A stretch of 64,000 nt of DNA from Schistosoma haematobium (taxonomy: Eukaryota; Platyhelminthes; Trematoda; Strigeidida; Schistosomatidae). Position 1 is the stretch's first letter; each line of letters begins with the position of its first letter. Location: positions 33,756,536 to 33,820,535 of the forward strand of contig NC_067198.1 in assembly GCF_000699445.3 (NCBI RefSeq), in the 5' to 3' direction. The notes beneath the pieces are model-generated. The model was not told the origin of the DNA. It did not search any database and saw nothing but the letters and a program-made list of their open reading frames with translations. The translations under genes and the position numbers were made by a program. Positions 45,701 to 59,482 of this stretch are shown piece after piece.

Positions 45701-47404
45701 CTAAACATTTCATCTTTTTTTACTTTTTCTTATTCTTCAGTGATCTTGAATTATGGTGCTTTCTGTTGAGGAAACTCTCATCATACTTAAATATTTGCAA
45801 ACTAATGATAATGAATAATGATGATAATCACAGTCCTACTATAAGTATCTTTAATAGATTTCTTTTAAAACAAAAATAAATCATTGATGAATAATATAAA
45901 CTGACTTTATTCAGAAACAACTTGTCATCAATCATTATGAACCTAAACTATTCATATCAACGTTTTAATTTGAACATACTTAGGTTATAATAATAAACAT
46001 TATCCAATCTTAATTAGTAGAAAAGGCGCCCCCCCCCTCCCACAATACATATGATAGTTACGTAGAATTGATTTCATGTTAGTAACTGGAAAGATTACCA
46101 TAGAAATTTTTATTGTTATTAATTCTGGGATACAAGTAATTAGATAACTGATATATGATAAAGACTGAAAAGGATTAAGTATATATTATTTATTATTATT
46201 ACTACCTTACTTAAGCTAACATATGTGATCAAACAGTGGTGAATGATGCTTGCTAATTATCACGTTAGTTATATACATTTGTGAAAACTAGAAGTGTATA
46301 TAAAGTGAGATTATCTAGAATGGAATTTATGCCGCCTAAAACATAAATTGAAAATTCGTCTTAAACATTGTATTTTTGTCTTTTTACATTTTTCTAAACA
46401 TAGAATATGAAGCTAAGTAAACTCCATTTCATCAGTGTGATTTTATTTATTCTTCTCTTCAATATTATATGGATTGTTTTCACTGATGTTAAGTATATAG
46501 TGTTCTATTGACAACCATCATGTTTTCTATCACGCATATATAAAACTCTTGTTTCCCTATATGATATTTTGTTGTAATAAGTGTAATTACAATGTCAATA
46601 TGCAAATAATCAAATAAGGAAAGTGATGGGCTTAAACCTTAGCGAAAGCTCATGTAAGTTTATTTTTATTTCGATAGAGTCAATTGAATTGGCTTAATGA
46701 TTTTTTGGTCTTGCATCTAATCTTTTATTTCCATGTTGTTGCCATTGTTTTATCTATTGACTATATTGTACATATTCTTCCAGCTGTCCTGATTCCCTCT
46801 TATATATCTACGTCTTCGACCTACTTTCTGATATATATATGACCATTTAACAATTATATACCACTTTGTGACAATATAAACATACATTGGTTTAAAAACG
46901 GTTTGCTTAAACTCAAATTTATTACGGTCTTCCTGCATCTTTTTTGGTTTATGCATGAAATATGCATATGAACAACAACACACATCATATTGGATTTCTT
47001 ATTTGACTGTTGGTATCATATTCATTACACAAGGGTTAAATCTAATTAAATATACATATTTATTCGGGATCGATATTTCAATAAAATCAAATGATCTGCG
47101 ACACACCAAACAAACGGAAACAATTCGACAAAAAAACTCAACCCACATCCTCAATTCATATGATAACGAAGTGAAATTTAACATAAACAATATAGATATA
47201 TTTAGAAATTGAATTTTAATCACATAACGGGAAAACTGAAGGGAAACTATCAACGTGACTTTTAATGAAGGGACAAGATGACAGCGGTGTTTTTAACTCA
47301 CGGACATGATTGGTAGGACAAAAATGACTGGGATCAAACTTCTTCAATTTGTTCACTGAATATATTTTAAAAATACTTTTGGTTAGGAATTTAATGTATG
47401 CTAG
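45701..47404. other. Intron 1 of the CFAP92-like gene, AT-rich
   Basis: A poly-C run lies at 46027-46037. No exon or repeat was recognised. Several AT-rich frames of 60-85 codons look random. Confidence 0.45.
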
Positions 47405-47640
47405 ATTACTTTTTGGTCCACCAGGGTGCTCGGTACCTCTGTGGTTGAGCCACAGGATTGAGCTGTACTATTCAGATTGTAGCGTTAAAGATTATATGGT
47501 ATATTACTTACTTACTTACTTACGCCTGTTACTCCTGATGGAGCATAGGCTGCCGACCAGTATATGGTTCTCCTGAAAACCAATGTAAAATTACCCTGGC
47601 CCACGAGGGTGTATTATATAACTATGGACTTATAGATTAT
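47405..47640 (-). mobile_element. Unknown repeat interrupted by an SR2-like 3' end
   Basis: A short SR2-like 3' end on the minus strand (47507-47562: four TTAC units, GCCTG, TACTCC, GGAGCATAGGC) sits between two TATATGG copies, at about 47496-47502 and 47563-47569. Those copies look like a 7-bp target duplication. The sequence around it (GGTGCTCGGTACCTCTGTGG before, TGGCCCACGAGGGTGTATTA after) is less AT-rich and may be another repeat that served as target. Confidence 0.6.
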
Positions 47641-48258
47641 TTTCATTTTGTATTATTGAACCATTAAATCGCTTTACGTCATAGATCTAATTTGCATAAT
47701 CAATTCATGGAAATTATGCAAATACATTTCTAGGAATAATTATGGAAATACCAGTTTCTTTAACAGTTTTAACTGATTTCAGAATGATGATAATTTGCAT
47801 ACTATCTGTAGATTATCTATATCGCTAACTAGATCTTGTCGGTGAATCCAAATATAATGATTCTAACTTCTCAGAAGTTCGAGTTTGTTACGTGACAAAA
47901 ATGACTGAACTATATGAAGTTATTAGTTAACAATTAACTAGTCAGTCTAAGTAGATAGTACTAGATAAATAAAATTGATAAACTAAATCAATAAATATCA
48001 CTCAGGGAAGTGAACTAATATTGGGAAGAAGCTAACAAGCATTCATTATAAAAGAAATGAGAGGACTTTTAAATACGTTAATATTTCCTCGAAAAACCTA
48101 AGGTTATGATAACAAATTTCTAGGTCAAACCTTATTAACACCACTTAGAAACACAATTTTAATTAGATTGTGTTCAATATAGCGACACTGTCTGATACTT
48201 ACCTGATGTTTATCTTTCAGATATGAAACAGTTTAAATGAAATTTAAACTGAATTTGT
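47641..48258. other. Intron 1 of the CFAP92-like gene, AT-rich
   Basis: Nothing recognised. Confidence 0.4.
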
Positions 48259-48500
48259 GTGATGTTTGTCCGAACTAATGATTCCTTTGTACTTGATAAT
48301 TGCCTGATTTCAAATCCCAAATACAGTAAGTTTATTTGTGTATGCCTAGTTCTATTTGCTGTAAATTGCACTATTTCAGGAATTCCTAGTTCGTATAATA
48401 ATTCAAACCCTTCTAATTGTCACAATATTCCAGTAGGAAATTTTGAAATATGATTGATCACCTAGTCACGTTTGCTAAGATTGTAAGTAATGCCCATTAC
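48259..48500 (+). repeat. Dispersed repeat, related to 53.82-54.01 kb
   Basis: Blocks such as ACTAATGATTCCTTTGTA, 'ggaattcctagtt' and a TCACA segment recur in the same order and orientation at 53.83-53.98 kb with many differences. Retroelement origin is likely but not shown. Confidence 0.55.
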
Positions 48501-48999
48501 AAGGTATTACAAGATAGTGCATAGTGGTGATACATTTTCAGGCTTACTAGTCAATTATGATCAGTTTTATTATCAAATTTACTTATGAAATGAAGATTAA
48601 GTAGTTTCTTTTGATTTTAGTGATCACTGTTTGTATGAAGATAATGGATTATATTTCATAGGAGTGATCGTAAACAGGTATGTAGTTGAACAGTAAAAAA
48701 TACAGTCGATTGTCGAGATTTTTCAAGTAAAATTCACAGCTGAAAGATAAAGTACAAAGTTTGTTGAGGGACATTCTGGCAATTATAATCTATCCAATTA
48801 AATTCATCAAAATAACGAAACAGGAATACTACTATTTATTAAGGATCTTTCCAATTCCTAACAACACATTCCCCTGGGAATTATGTAAATTATATTGTTA
48901 ACCTACTATTTAATCAATAATGACATTTAGTGAAATTTTTCAAAGATATTTTTCGCTGAAAATTCTTTCATCCGTAACACCAGAAATAGTTAAACTTAC
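48501..48999. other. Intron 1 of the CFAP92-like gene, start
   Basis: AT-rich. The GTAAGT donor of exon 1 is at 48994-48999. Confidence 0.45.
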
Positions 49000-49801
49000 C
49001 TTTTATATGCTTTTTTGTTTTTGATTGTAATGTTGTTTTACATCTCTTAGAAACACTCTCAGTATTCGAACTATTCATCTGTACATTCGTTGGATTTTTA
49101 CGACAAGAATTTAACATGTTTATTATAGATTGAACTTCACTTAACTTGTTATCATCCTTCAAATTATCTTCAGACTGTTTGTTACTGTTAATATTGACAG
49201 ATCTTGGTCTATCAAATCTTGTCTGAATTGAACACTTTTCTCGTTGATCCCAACATTTAACATGTATGCCACCAGTTTGTGTTAAGTTCCAAAAGTCAAT
49301 AATTATTTCATCCGTAATCACTATTGGTATTTGTTCGGTCCATACAATCCATAAAGTGTCGTTAAATTCACAGGGATTTATTAGTTTTGATGAACAGTTG
49401 GTTGGGTAAATTTTAGCAATGGATTTTGAAAATACTACCACATCTGTAGAAAATAAAAAATCCTCTTTATTCATTATTGAGTATTCTAGATGAAAATACA
49501 TAAAATTGTTATGTCCGTTAGATAAACTAGATGAGCTTGAGCTAACTGACTTTGGTCGTGTGATAGTAGATTCTCTATTTAACAGCGTTTCAGAATCAAC
49601 AGCCAACACAAATGTTAATAAAATGTCTGTTATATGTTCTTCATTACCATCATCACCGTCATCTTCATAAATCTTGTCCTCTGATTGTTTATTCCAACGT
49701 TTACTATGCTTCCTAACTGAACTCATGTGAAGTATTGGGTGAACTACATGTGGCAATATTGAAAATGAAGACCATCCACTTGTGTAATTATTTATAGACA
49801 T
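49000..49801 (-). CDS. CFAP92-like protein, exon 1 (start codon to first intron)
   Basis: The frame starts at ATG 49801 and ends at AAAG/GTAAGT (out phase 1), 267 codons plus one base. After an acidic stretch (EDDGDDGNEEH) and a Ser run comes a conserved-looking domain: FHLEYSIMNKEDFLFSTDVV, VVFSKSIAKIYP, DTLWIVWTEQIPIVITDEII, IDFWNLTQTGGIHVKCWD and TRFDRPRSVN. I recognise this as the DUF4550-type region of CFAP92/KIAA1257-like ciliary proteins, from memory. Upstream no in-frame extension was found. Minus-strand gene whose four exons join in phase over 15.6 kb. Confidence 0.7.
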
Positions 49802-51490
49802 ATCTTTGTGAATAATTGTAAAAAGATACTAACGTGAATAGTACTTTTATTATTTCAAATACAGATCTTATTTGTTAAGCCAATCGAAAACTAAAATCAT
49901 TTGATTGGTCACTTTTGACTCAGTGTATAAACTTTCTCAACATTCGTAACTACCCGATATGTATTGATATTGTCCCTCAATTCCTAAAACGCTTAGAAAG
50001 CAGTTTCCTTGTTTCAAATAAATGTTTTCATCTTATCTGAAGAAACCAAACGTTTAGCACATTACACATGTATATATGCACCAAAGAAGGTCACTTTTTA
50101 TTTTGAACTACAGGGATAGTAAATGTTTTTCATTTATCTCCTAAACTTAATCCTTGTTATTTTGTTTACTAAGCATACTTTTCACGAATTTCCGAACTTT
50201 GTAATACCTCAAGTATTCATTTGTAAAAATCCTAAATATAGGAATATAAAAATAAGTCATTATGTACCTTATTCTCATACCATCTTTCAATATACACGAA
50301 ACTGCTTTTCATTGATTCATAACATACAAAGAATTTGTTAGTATATTATCCATTTTCGTAAGTTTATGTCATAGTAATATTGTCATACGGGCCTAGAAAG
50401 ACGTATTTCAATTATTGCTTGTTCACCATATATTCTATCAATCGACACAAGACATTGTTAAATTAATGGTAAAACGACATAGTTATGTACGTTTTTGAAG
50501 TAAGATATCTCTTTGTAGATATTGACTAGAGCCAATATCGTGAGAATACTTATGTCCTTCAATTAATACGTTCCATTTTTAGTTGAGCTATTATTGCGCT
50601 ACTATATTGACAATGTGATAATTAGTTAACATCACACAACTTAATGACTCAAAAGCCTGTATCACTCTGACCTAATGACTAAGCTATACCACTTAATTAG
50701 TACAGTTAAGGAACAAACGAAATCTCACCAGGAAGATCTTTCTTATCTGACAGATTGAAGTGAGGTAATGTATAAGCCACAAGTGACAAGTGGATTGTTC
50801 CGGTCCTTAAAATTGCTTAGACAACTGATAAAATGCCATCAGCAACAAGTATTCAGCAGGAATAATAAAAATTTAACTATTATTAAAGCCAAAAAGTTGG
50901 GAACTGTTATCACTGATGGAAAAAACAAATGTTGTTAGGATTATTCTACAGTTAATAAATATAATTAGTTTCATGCCTGTATCAGTGCAGAAAGTACTAT
51001 AGAACTACAGTCTACAAACTTCCTGTCACATGATACACCCGAAGCTAAAATAATAACTACATCGGTTAGAACGATCACTTAGCCGTTAAATTGTGTAGAA
51101 TAATTCATGTTGATTTTGGCCTGTTTCAGTTCTTTTAATGAAAAAATTTCTTTCCATTCATTATTTTCTTTATTTTAATGGCCGTTGAGTAATAAATGAA
51201 CTTATAGACAATCAATGGTTATATTTCAAGCGATAGTGCAATAATGGTTGTTCGTAGATAACAGTCTGAAGTACGAAAATAAAGGACGATGATGGGCCTC
51301 CAATATATCAACGGATAAACAAGTTCTAATAAGCTCCGTATGACGAAAGATTAATCTCATCGAAAATTACTGCAAGTAATTTGCTAGAATCAAATGACTC
51401 TTATCCAAAAACTTAGACATTCTGATGATATGAAAAATGGTTGGGGAATTTTTTCGCAGCATATTGCCAGATAACCCTACAGGAGTTTAG
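49802..51490. other. 5' flank of the CFAP92-like gene and intergenic DNA
   Basis: It presumably contains the promoter, but no core element can be pointed to with confidence. AT-rich, with no recognised repeat until the LINE remnant. Confidence 0.4.
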
Positions 51491-53470
51491 GTCGTGAAGT
51501 TAGTAAGAGTAGGTAAGCGGACCGATGGAATTATTGAAATCCGACCACACAGACTCCTTAAAGCAATCCTGGTGTTGGAGAAACAACGGAGTCACGATAA
51601 TATCAACATTCGAATAAGACCTCATATTTCTCTAGAAGATAGAATAAAAAAGAACGCGACACTAGCTAAACTAGAAACCTGTCAAAAATGGTGAAGAAAA
51701 TCTCCGCTTAATGGATTTCTGAGTAGTCAAGTGGTGGAAGCGATTGCTATCAAGGTCTGAATGGATAGGTCGTTCTATTTAAAAGTTTTATCTGCAAATT
51801 CTATAGCGACTCACGTGCAAATGAGTTTAGTGTCATCTAACGCAGTTAAGCCCGTTTGCTAACTCATTTAGCGGACAAAGTCATCCGCACTATAACAACT
51901 TATTGTACCCTTATTATTTTGTGCTTGTATGAAATACGTATGCTTGAATATTGCTTACGGCCTACGCATTTATTCACTCTGCTAGTCTTACTACTAACTG
52001 ATTATTTGATTCGATTATCCATTCATTTCACATGCTATATATATGTCCATGTTATTCATACTCACACACTCTCGTCTCGCTCTTGCTCTGGCTCTCGCTC
52101 GCTTGCTTGCCTTTCGGCACAACTCTTCTATGCTTGTTTAACGCATCTGTACATTTGGATATATGTGTGTGGTCTTGCAATAAACGTAATCAACACTTCG
52201 TATTTGCCTTCTGGTTAATAAACCGTTGGGACGTTATATAGAACGGTTATCAAGACGAACTGTATACGAAGTTTAATGATTATATCGAATACCGACCACC
52301 ACAATTCTCATATTCTAAGATATAAATTATATGAACTAGATGTATGATTTAAAGCTAGTCATCCCGACTATGACTGGAAATTGGTTAGTCCATGGCTTCG
52401 ACGTTACTCCAGAGTTATCCGGATACATCTACCTATGAAGTGTTAGGAAAAGATCCATAGAGTACGGTGTAGTCCTAACATACGTAGATAATAATATAAG
52501 CATCCGTTCCTTTGTTTGTGAACCAAATGATAGTGGAACTTAAGAAAACATTAACTGTGGACTCACTTTTGAATACTGCACACCTGTACTTGGCGTCATC
52601 TATCGTAACCCGATCTGCTTAGCTGATGACTTTGTTTTAGAGCACATACAGCTATGGATTAAAAATAATGGATGCCTGATAACGGAATATTTAATGCACC
52701 TGGCATTAGTGAGACTGACATGGACACCGTAGGATCTGTAAAATCCTTCGATGATAGGTTTCTGATAAAGGTAATTGATTATGCTTTAGTACAGCATGTA
52801 TTCGAACCCAAAAGTTTTGTTTCAAACTAAAGATCTTTGTTAGAATGGATAATCACTCATGTGATCGATTGCATTGTCTATCTAAATGTTCTCCCACCGT
52901 TAGCAAATAGCGACCATGCTGTTTTGTCAATCACGTTGAAAAAGTGTGACACAATATACGATCAGGTTAAACCTCGCCCGAATACGTGGAGAGAAACCTA
53001 TCAACCATTCAGGAGTGAGCTGCAACAACATGCTGGTCAGTAAACACTTACTCATCAGTTTAAGGGACGTGATCTCTATCTAAAGTTGGGCTTAATCTAG
53101 TAACGCCCCGTTTTATATCATTCTTAGTACCATGTAGGTTTAAAAAAGGTCCACCATGAATAACTAAGCTAGTCAAGAAACTTGGACGTAGGAAAAAGTA
53201 CTGGAATACGTTCACATCTACATGTTCAGAACAGTAGAGATTAATTTATTGCAAAATAGGAATGCTTGTAAAGCATTGATCAGCAAGACAAAAATGAAAA
53301 ATAATTGTGAAAACAATCCGAGAAAGTCATTCTCATATGTAGAGGGGTAAACTCAGATGAGGTAAAGAATCCCATCACATTTGGCGCAGGAAAATCTGAT
53401 TATGTTGGCAAGATATGATGTCACAAATGCTGAAGCTTTACCAAAACATTTTAGTAAAGAGTTTGTGTGG
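51491..53470 (+). mobile_element. CR1-like LINE remnant, 5' half (ORF1-like end, endonuclease)
   Basis: At 51494-51694 the plus frame reads VRVGKRTDGIIEIRPHRLLK and NINIRIRPHISLEDRIKKN, like the C terminus of a CR1-type ORF1. About 51800-52330 does not fit and may be an insertion. From about 52670 the frames give FNAPGISETDMDTVGSVKSF, IDYALVQHVFEPKSF, then ITHVIDCIVYLNVLPPLANS, DHAVLSITL and VKPRPNTWRETY, the C-terminal half of an endonuclease domain. 53380-53470 gives a DVTNAEALPKHFSKEF segment preceding RT. Many stops; dead. Confidence 0.65.
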
Positions 53471-54022
53471 TGCTTGTATGAACTTGTAGTGACTCACATT
53501 TATCACGAGAACACGACTGGCTTAATAAAAACAATTATGATTATAACCAACTGTACCAGTGTTTGTTTTAATGTGCTTTTGTTTAACTGTGCTAATTATA
53601 GCCATTTTGTGCTTCCATTACCTTCTATCATTGTTCCGCGGTATTTGGTACTGTTTGCACGTACTCCTTTCTCCTGCTTCCACTTGTACCATTCCTTGGC
53701 ACGATCTTGGTATTCGTTTAATACCATGAAATCGCCAACCAAATAAATCTGGTTACGTTCAACCTTCGCCTTCTGATTTACTTGGCACGTGTTTCTTGGT
53801 TAGTTAATCTCGACTCGACGCCACGCTACAAACTAATGATTCCTTTGTATTTGTGGAATGCTTGATTTTGAACTCCAAAGACAATGCATTCGTTCGTATA
53901 TATCTAATAATTTTTGACTAAATTGCAATGTTTCTGGGATCCCTAGTTTGTACCACAATTCAAATACTCCTAGTTATCACACTTTGTTAGGGCGGTGGTG
54001 AACGAGCAATAATTAGTCGTGA
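53471..54022 (+). repeat. Junction region with dispersed repeat
   Basis: 53825-54005 is related to 48265-48460. The stretch before it is less AT-rich (CTTCCATTACCTTC, CTCGACTCGACGCC) and unassigned. It separates the LINE remnant from the INO80-like sequence. Confidence 0.45.
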
Positions 54023-55263
<1,241 letters not shown>

Positions 55264-55320
55264 TTAAACACGTTACCCATACGTCAGGTATAAATAGTTA
55301 TCTGAATTGTAATTGGCCAC

Positions 55321-58300
55321 TTGGTCAAAACCATAGACCTGATAGCCTTCTTGGTCCGGCTCCCAATATGTACACTATGCCCTTATCAGATGTTATATCC
55401 AATAGCAATGAGAAAACTTTTTTGTAATTCCGCCGGCTTTCCTGCCGGCAACGGTAAACATATTTCACATGATGACAAAGTGGTTGAATTTATTTCCCCT
55501 CGCAACACGACTCTTACTTTAGCTAATCCTATGAGTATTCATGGAACTACCAATTGCGATTTATACTCCAACCTGCTTCACTATGATGACTCTGAGTTTC
55601 TTATTCTTTCGTTCAATGCCCGCTCTCTGTCTAATAAAATTATTCATCTTAAAACTCTTTTATTCCTTGTAAATCCAACCATTGTACTTATTACGGAAAC
55701 GTGGTGTAATTCATCTATATCCGATCATTCCTTGAATGTAGATAATTACGTTTTCTTTAGAACCGATAGATGTTATGGAATAGGAGGCGGTACAATTATC
55801 TATGTCCGTTCAGACATTCAAGCGTGCAAATTTGAGGATAAATCCCTTGATGCTATAGAAGACTCCACTTGGGTTACTGTAAACTGTGGATCCCAAAATT
55901 ATTTACTGGTGGGATGAATATATAGACCACCTCATGCGGATACTAAGTTTGACAAATTACTAACAAACATATTTTCCATTGCTTCGCATCAACTGCATAC
56001 TTTTAAAATCATCGGAGGTGATTTTAATTTGCCAAAAATTACATGGGGCTTGACTCCGGTACCAGGTCGATATAACAAGCTAGTTGAAACATTAGAAATT
56101 TGTGGATGGGTTCAACAGGTCCGAAAACCGACCAGGGGGAATAATACACTTGACTTAATGTTCACAATCAACATAGACTCTATCTCAGTGCATACCACTC
56201 ATGAGTTTTTTATGAGTGACCATAGAGTTGTATTGAGCATTATTCACTCTTTAAACGCCATACAATTGAACTCTAAAGCTTCAATGACGTACCAGAGCAG
56301 ATATTTTGATCAACAAACATGGAAACGGACTGAAACTCTCATTCGATGTTTACCATGGGAAACTTATTTTACCACAAATAATGTTGACATTGCGCTTTCC
56401 AGTCTATACCACAACCTGATATATTGCCTTGACTGCACTGCTCCAGTTATTGGCCGTGTGGCTTATAATGCTAATAGGGGCCAAAATACTTTTAAAAGAA
56501 AGCTGAGGAAATTAAAATGCCGTTACTATGAGCAGAATGATGTGTATGCACTTCAGAGTATACTTAAATTATTCGACAGAAATGCTTCATCTAAACATAA
56601 GTATTTCATGAATATAGAAAATAAAGCTCTACGTAGTAAAAGCCCAGAATTATCAATACTTCGACTTTTTAAATCCCGTGTAAAGTCAAATTCCCTTGGC
56701 ACGACCAAATTCTTCATAGTTAACGGAAGCATTGTTAACGACCCGAATACTACATGCGAACAATTCAGCAAGCACTTCTCGCAGTGCTACAAGACTGGAA
56801 CTGAAAGCTCCATCATTACATTTCCAATGCCGACATCCAGACATCTGTCGAAAATCGATTTCACACCCTCCGACATCAAGCAGGCCATAGCTGCCCTGAA
56901 AAGGTCTTCTGATGGTGGACCTGACGGGATACCTTCATCAGTTGTGAAATATGGAAGTAGAGAATTTCCACTATTTTGTTTGAAACTTTTCAATCTATCT
57001 ATGGAATATGGGACCTATCCATCTGTATGGAAAACATCCCTTATCACCCCTAGATTCAAAACAGGACCACGTAGTGATATTATTAACTATAGGCCAATTA
57101 ATTTGACATCCGTGCTCTCAAGAACCATGGAAAAAATCATCCACAAACAGCTACTATCATTTTTACTTTCAGCTAGTCTGATCAGCCCATCCCAATACGG
57201 GTTCATGACTAAACGCTCATGTTTCACATCGCACCTGGAGTTTTTTGATCAAATTACCCAGAGAAGAGATGTTGGTCAGTCAGTGATAATTCTTTACTTC
57301 GATTTTAGTAAAGCTTTCGACAGTGTCTCACACAAACTTCTTCTTTTAAAACTCTCTTCATTTGGCGCACAGAATCCCCTTTTATCTTGGCTCAAATCTT
57401 TTTTCGAAGAACGTAGCCAAATCGTTCGGTTTGGATCTTGCTACTCTAAACCTGTGAATGTAACCAGTGGGGTTATACAAGGAAGTGTGGTTGGTCCATT
57501 ACTCTTTCTCCTTTTTATCAATGATGTTTGTTCCCTCTTTCAGTATGGTAAGCCTTTTCTTTTTGCTGATCACCTGAAAGTAGTATATTCATTCTCTTCT
57601 CCTACGAAAGAAAGCTATATTTCAGCGGTAATCCAAGAGGAAATAAACAAGTTGTACGAATGGACTGTTTCGTGGAATATGCCACTTAATTTTGACAAAA
57701 GTGGATTTATTCACATTGGTCGCTGCCTTAAGTTGAATCTGACTGTACACACACATACACTCAAACCTCTCAACACTGTTCATGACCTGGGTTTAAGATA
57801 TAGCAACAGTCTGAACTTTCCTGAGCACATTATATCTCAAGTATCCAAAGCTAGAAAGCTGAACGGATTGATAATGATAAACTTTAATAATATCGAATCG
57901 AGATTATTGTTATACAGAAAATGTATCTTACTCATTCTTGAATATGGTGTTTTAGTTTACAGTAATTGCAGATATAATGACCTGATTAGAATTGAAGGTC
58001 TTCAAAGAAAGTTCACCAAAGCTGTTCTGGGATATTCCGATAACAAAGACTATCGCCAAAGATGTCAACAACTCGACTTAGAACCTCTTTGGATCAGACG
58101 TATCAAATTAAACCTTGTCTTTATCTACCGGCTCATTAACGGTATTTCCTACTCTTCGGTATCCACCCCTTCATACCTTATAATATCATCCCATAATCTA
58201 CGCAATAAGGAGAACATTCTAGCGATTCCAAGAACCCACACAAACTTACGTCAGAATTTTTTCCTTATTCGCTACTCAACCATGTGGAACAGACTGCCAG

Positions 58301-58440
58301 TGAACCTCCGTTGCAGTGAAACTACAACCCGGTTCAAAAGTCTCCTTGACGATTTTCTTTCCGAAAGTGGATTATGTCACCTATTGAATATCAATGTATT
58401 CAATAATGATTTATACAAACAAGGTCCGTCATTTATTTAA
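55321..58440 (+). pseudogene. CR1-like ORF2: endonuclease plus reverse transcriptase, two lesions
   Basis: One frame of 1040 codons has a single stop, TGA at 55915-55917 (codon 199), just before IYRPPHADTKF in the endonuclease. Endonuclease motifs are FNARSLSNK, ITETWCN, GGDFNLPKITW and MSDHRVVLSI. RT motifs are SDGGPDGIPSSVVKYG, INYRPINLTSVLSRTMEKII, LYFDFSKAFDSVSHKLLLLK (motif A Asp present), GVIQGSVVGPLLFLLFINDV and, at the catalytic box, FADH (57562-57573) where an Asp pair is expected. Loss of that second Asp should kill the polymerase even without the stop. Confidence 0.9.
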
Positions 58441-59403
58441 TTGCATGAAAAGCAAAATAAAAACTTTAAATCTTTTCACGTCTACTTTGTTTTATTTCTC
58501 TTTATCTTAATATATGAAGTCTGATTATGTTCGTGTTTATCATTATTACCGTTATTAATATCATTACTAGTTCCCCGACACATTAGCTATTCTTTTTATA
58601 TCTTCTTATCCTTTTAAACATATTTAACTCCAGATTGTCCTTTGAAATCAATTTTGACTTTCATAGCATCAATCTTAATTATTATTGCACAAATATCTAT
58701 ACTAATATCCGATTTCATTCTGTATACTATTACATAAATCTAAATGTATTCATCCGAGTGCTTTAAAGGATTTTTATTTTATTTTTTTTAAATTTCTGGT
58801 TTCCTTCTGAGGTTGATATTCATTACACAATTATTATTCTTATCATGGATGAATCTTTTCACTAGGTGTTCACTTCTTTTCTTTCTCTTCTTTCCCTCTA
58901 AATAAATATTATTCTTAAGATTACGAAGTTTGTAATTAAAACAATAACTTGTGCTACACTTTAATTAACTTCTCAGATTCGTTTTATCTTCACTATGCAT
59001 ATATGACTCATACATAGTGATATTTTATTATCCTTTTCACTAAATTGTGACTTTCATAGCATCACTCTAAATTATAACTGCACAAACATTTATTCTAGTG
59101 TCATATCTTACTGCAATGATAAATTATTTTTTCTTACTAATTTAACGATACACACATAGTCGTTTATTTTTGTCCTGTGTTCATAAACACGCCTATTAGA
59201 CTGTTTGCGCATTTCACGTCTCCTTTATTTCTATTCCCTTATTTTCTTCATTTCCTTCTTTAAACTCAATTCAATATTCTTCTCAATTACAAAGACCCCA
59301 TTTATTATTATTAATATTCTACTATTATTATTCTAAATTTTTTTTTTAAATATGGCAAGTATAATGCTGACATTATTGAAAATTGTGTATTATTGCATTT
59401 TCT

Positions 59404-59427
59404 GAAGAAACCCGAAATGGTTTCTTC
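59404..59427 (+). promoter_or_regulatory. 3'-end hairpin of the CR1-like LINE
   Basis: GAAGAAACC and GGTTTCTTC form a perfect nine-base stem around CGAAAT, 31 bp before the (AAT)n tail. In CR1/L2-type LINEs such a hairpin near the 3' end is thought to be recognised by the element's own reverse transcriptase. Confidence 0.6.
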
Positions 59428-59482
59428 ACAACACTTATGTACCCATAAGATGTTTGTGAATAATAATAATAATAATAATAAT

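Noticed and set aside
51856..52241. Overlapping frames of 120 and 69 codons as genes
   Set aside because: They contain low-complexity CTCGCTCG-type sequence within LINE debris and have no family resemblance.
59373..59482. C-terminal end (YYYYYYYSQTSYG) of the INO80-like frame as coding
   Set aside because: It reads through the (AAT)n tail and 3' hairpin of the CR1-like LINE on the opposite strand.
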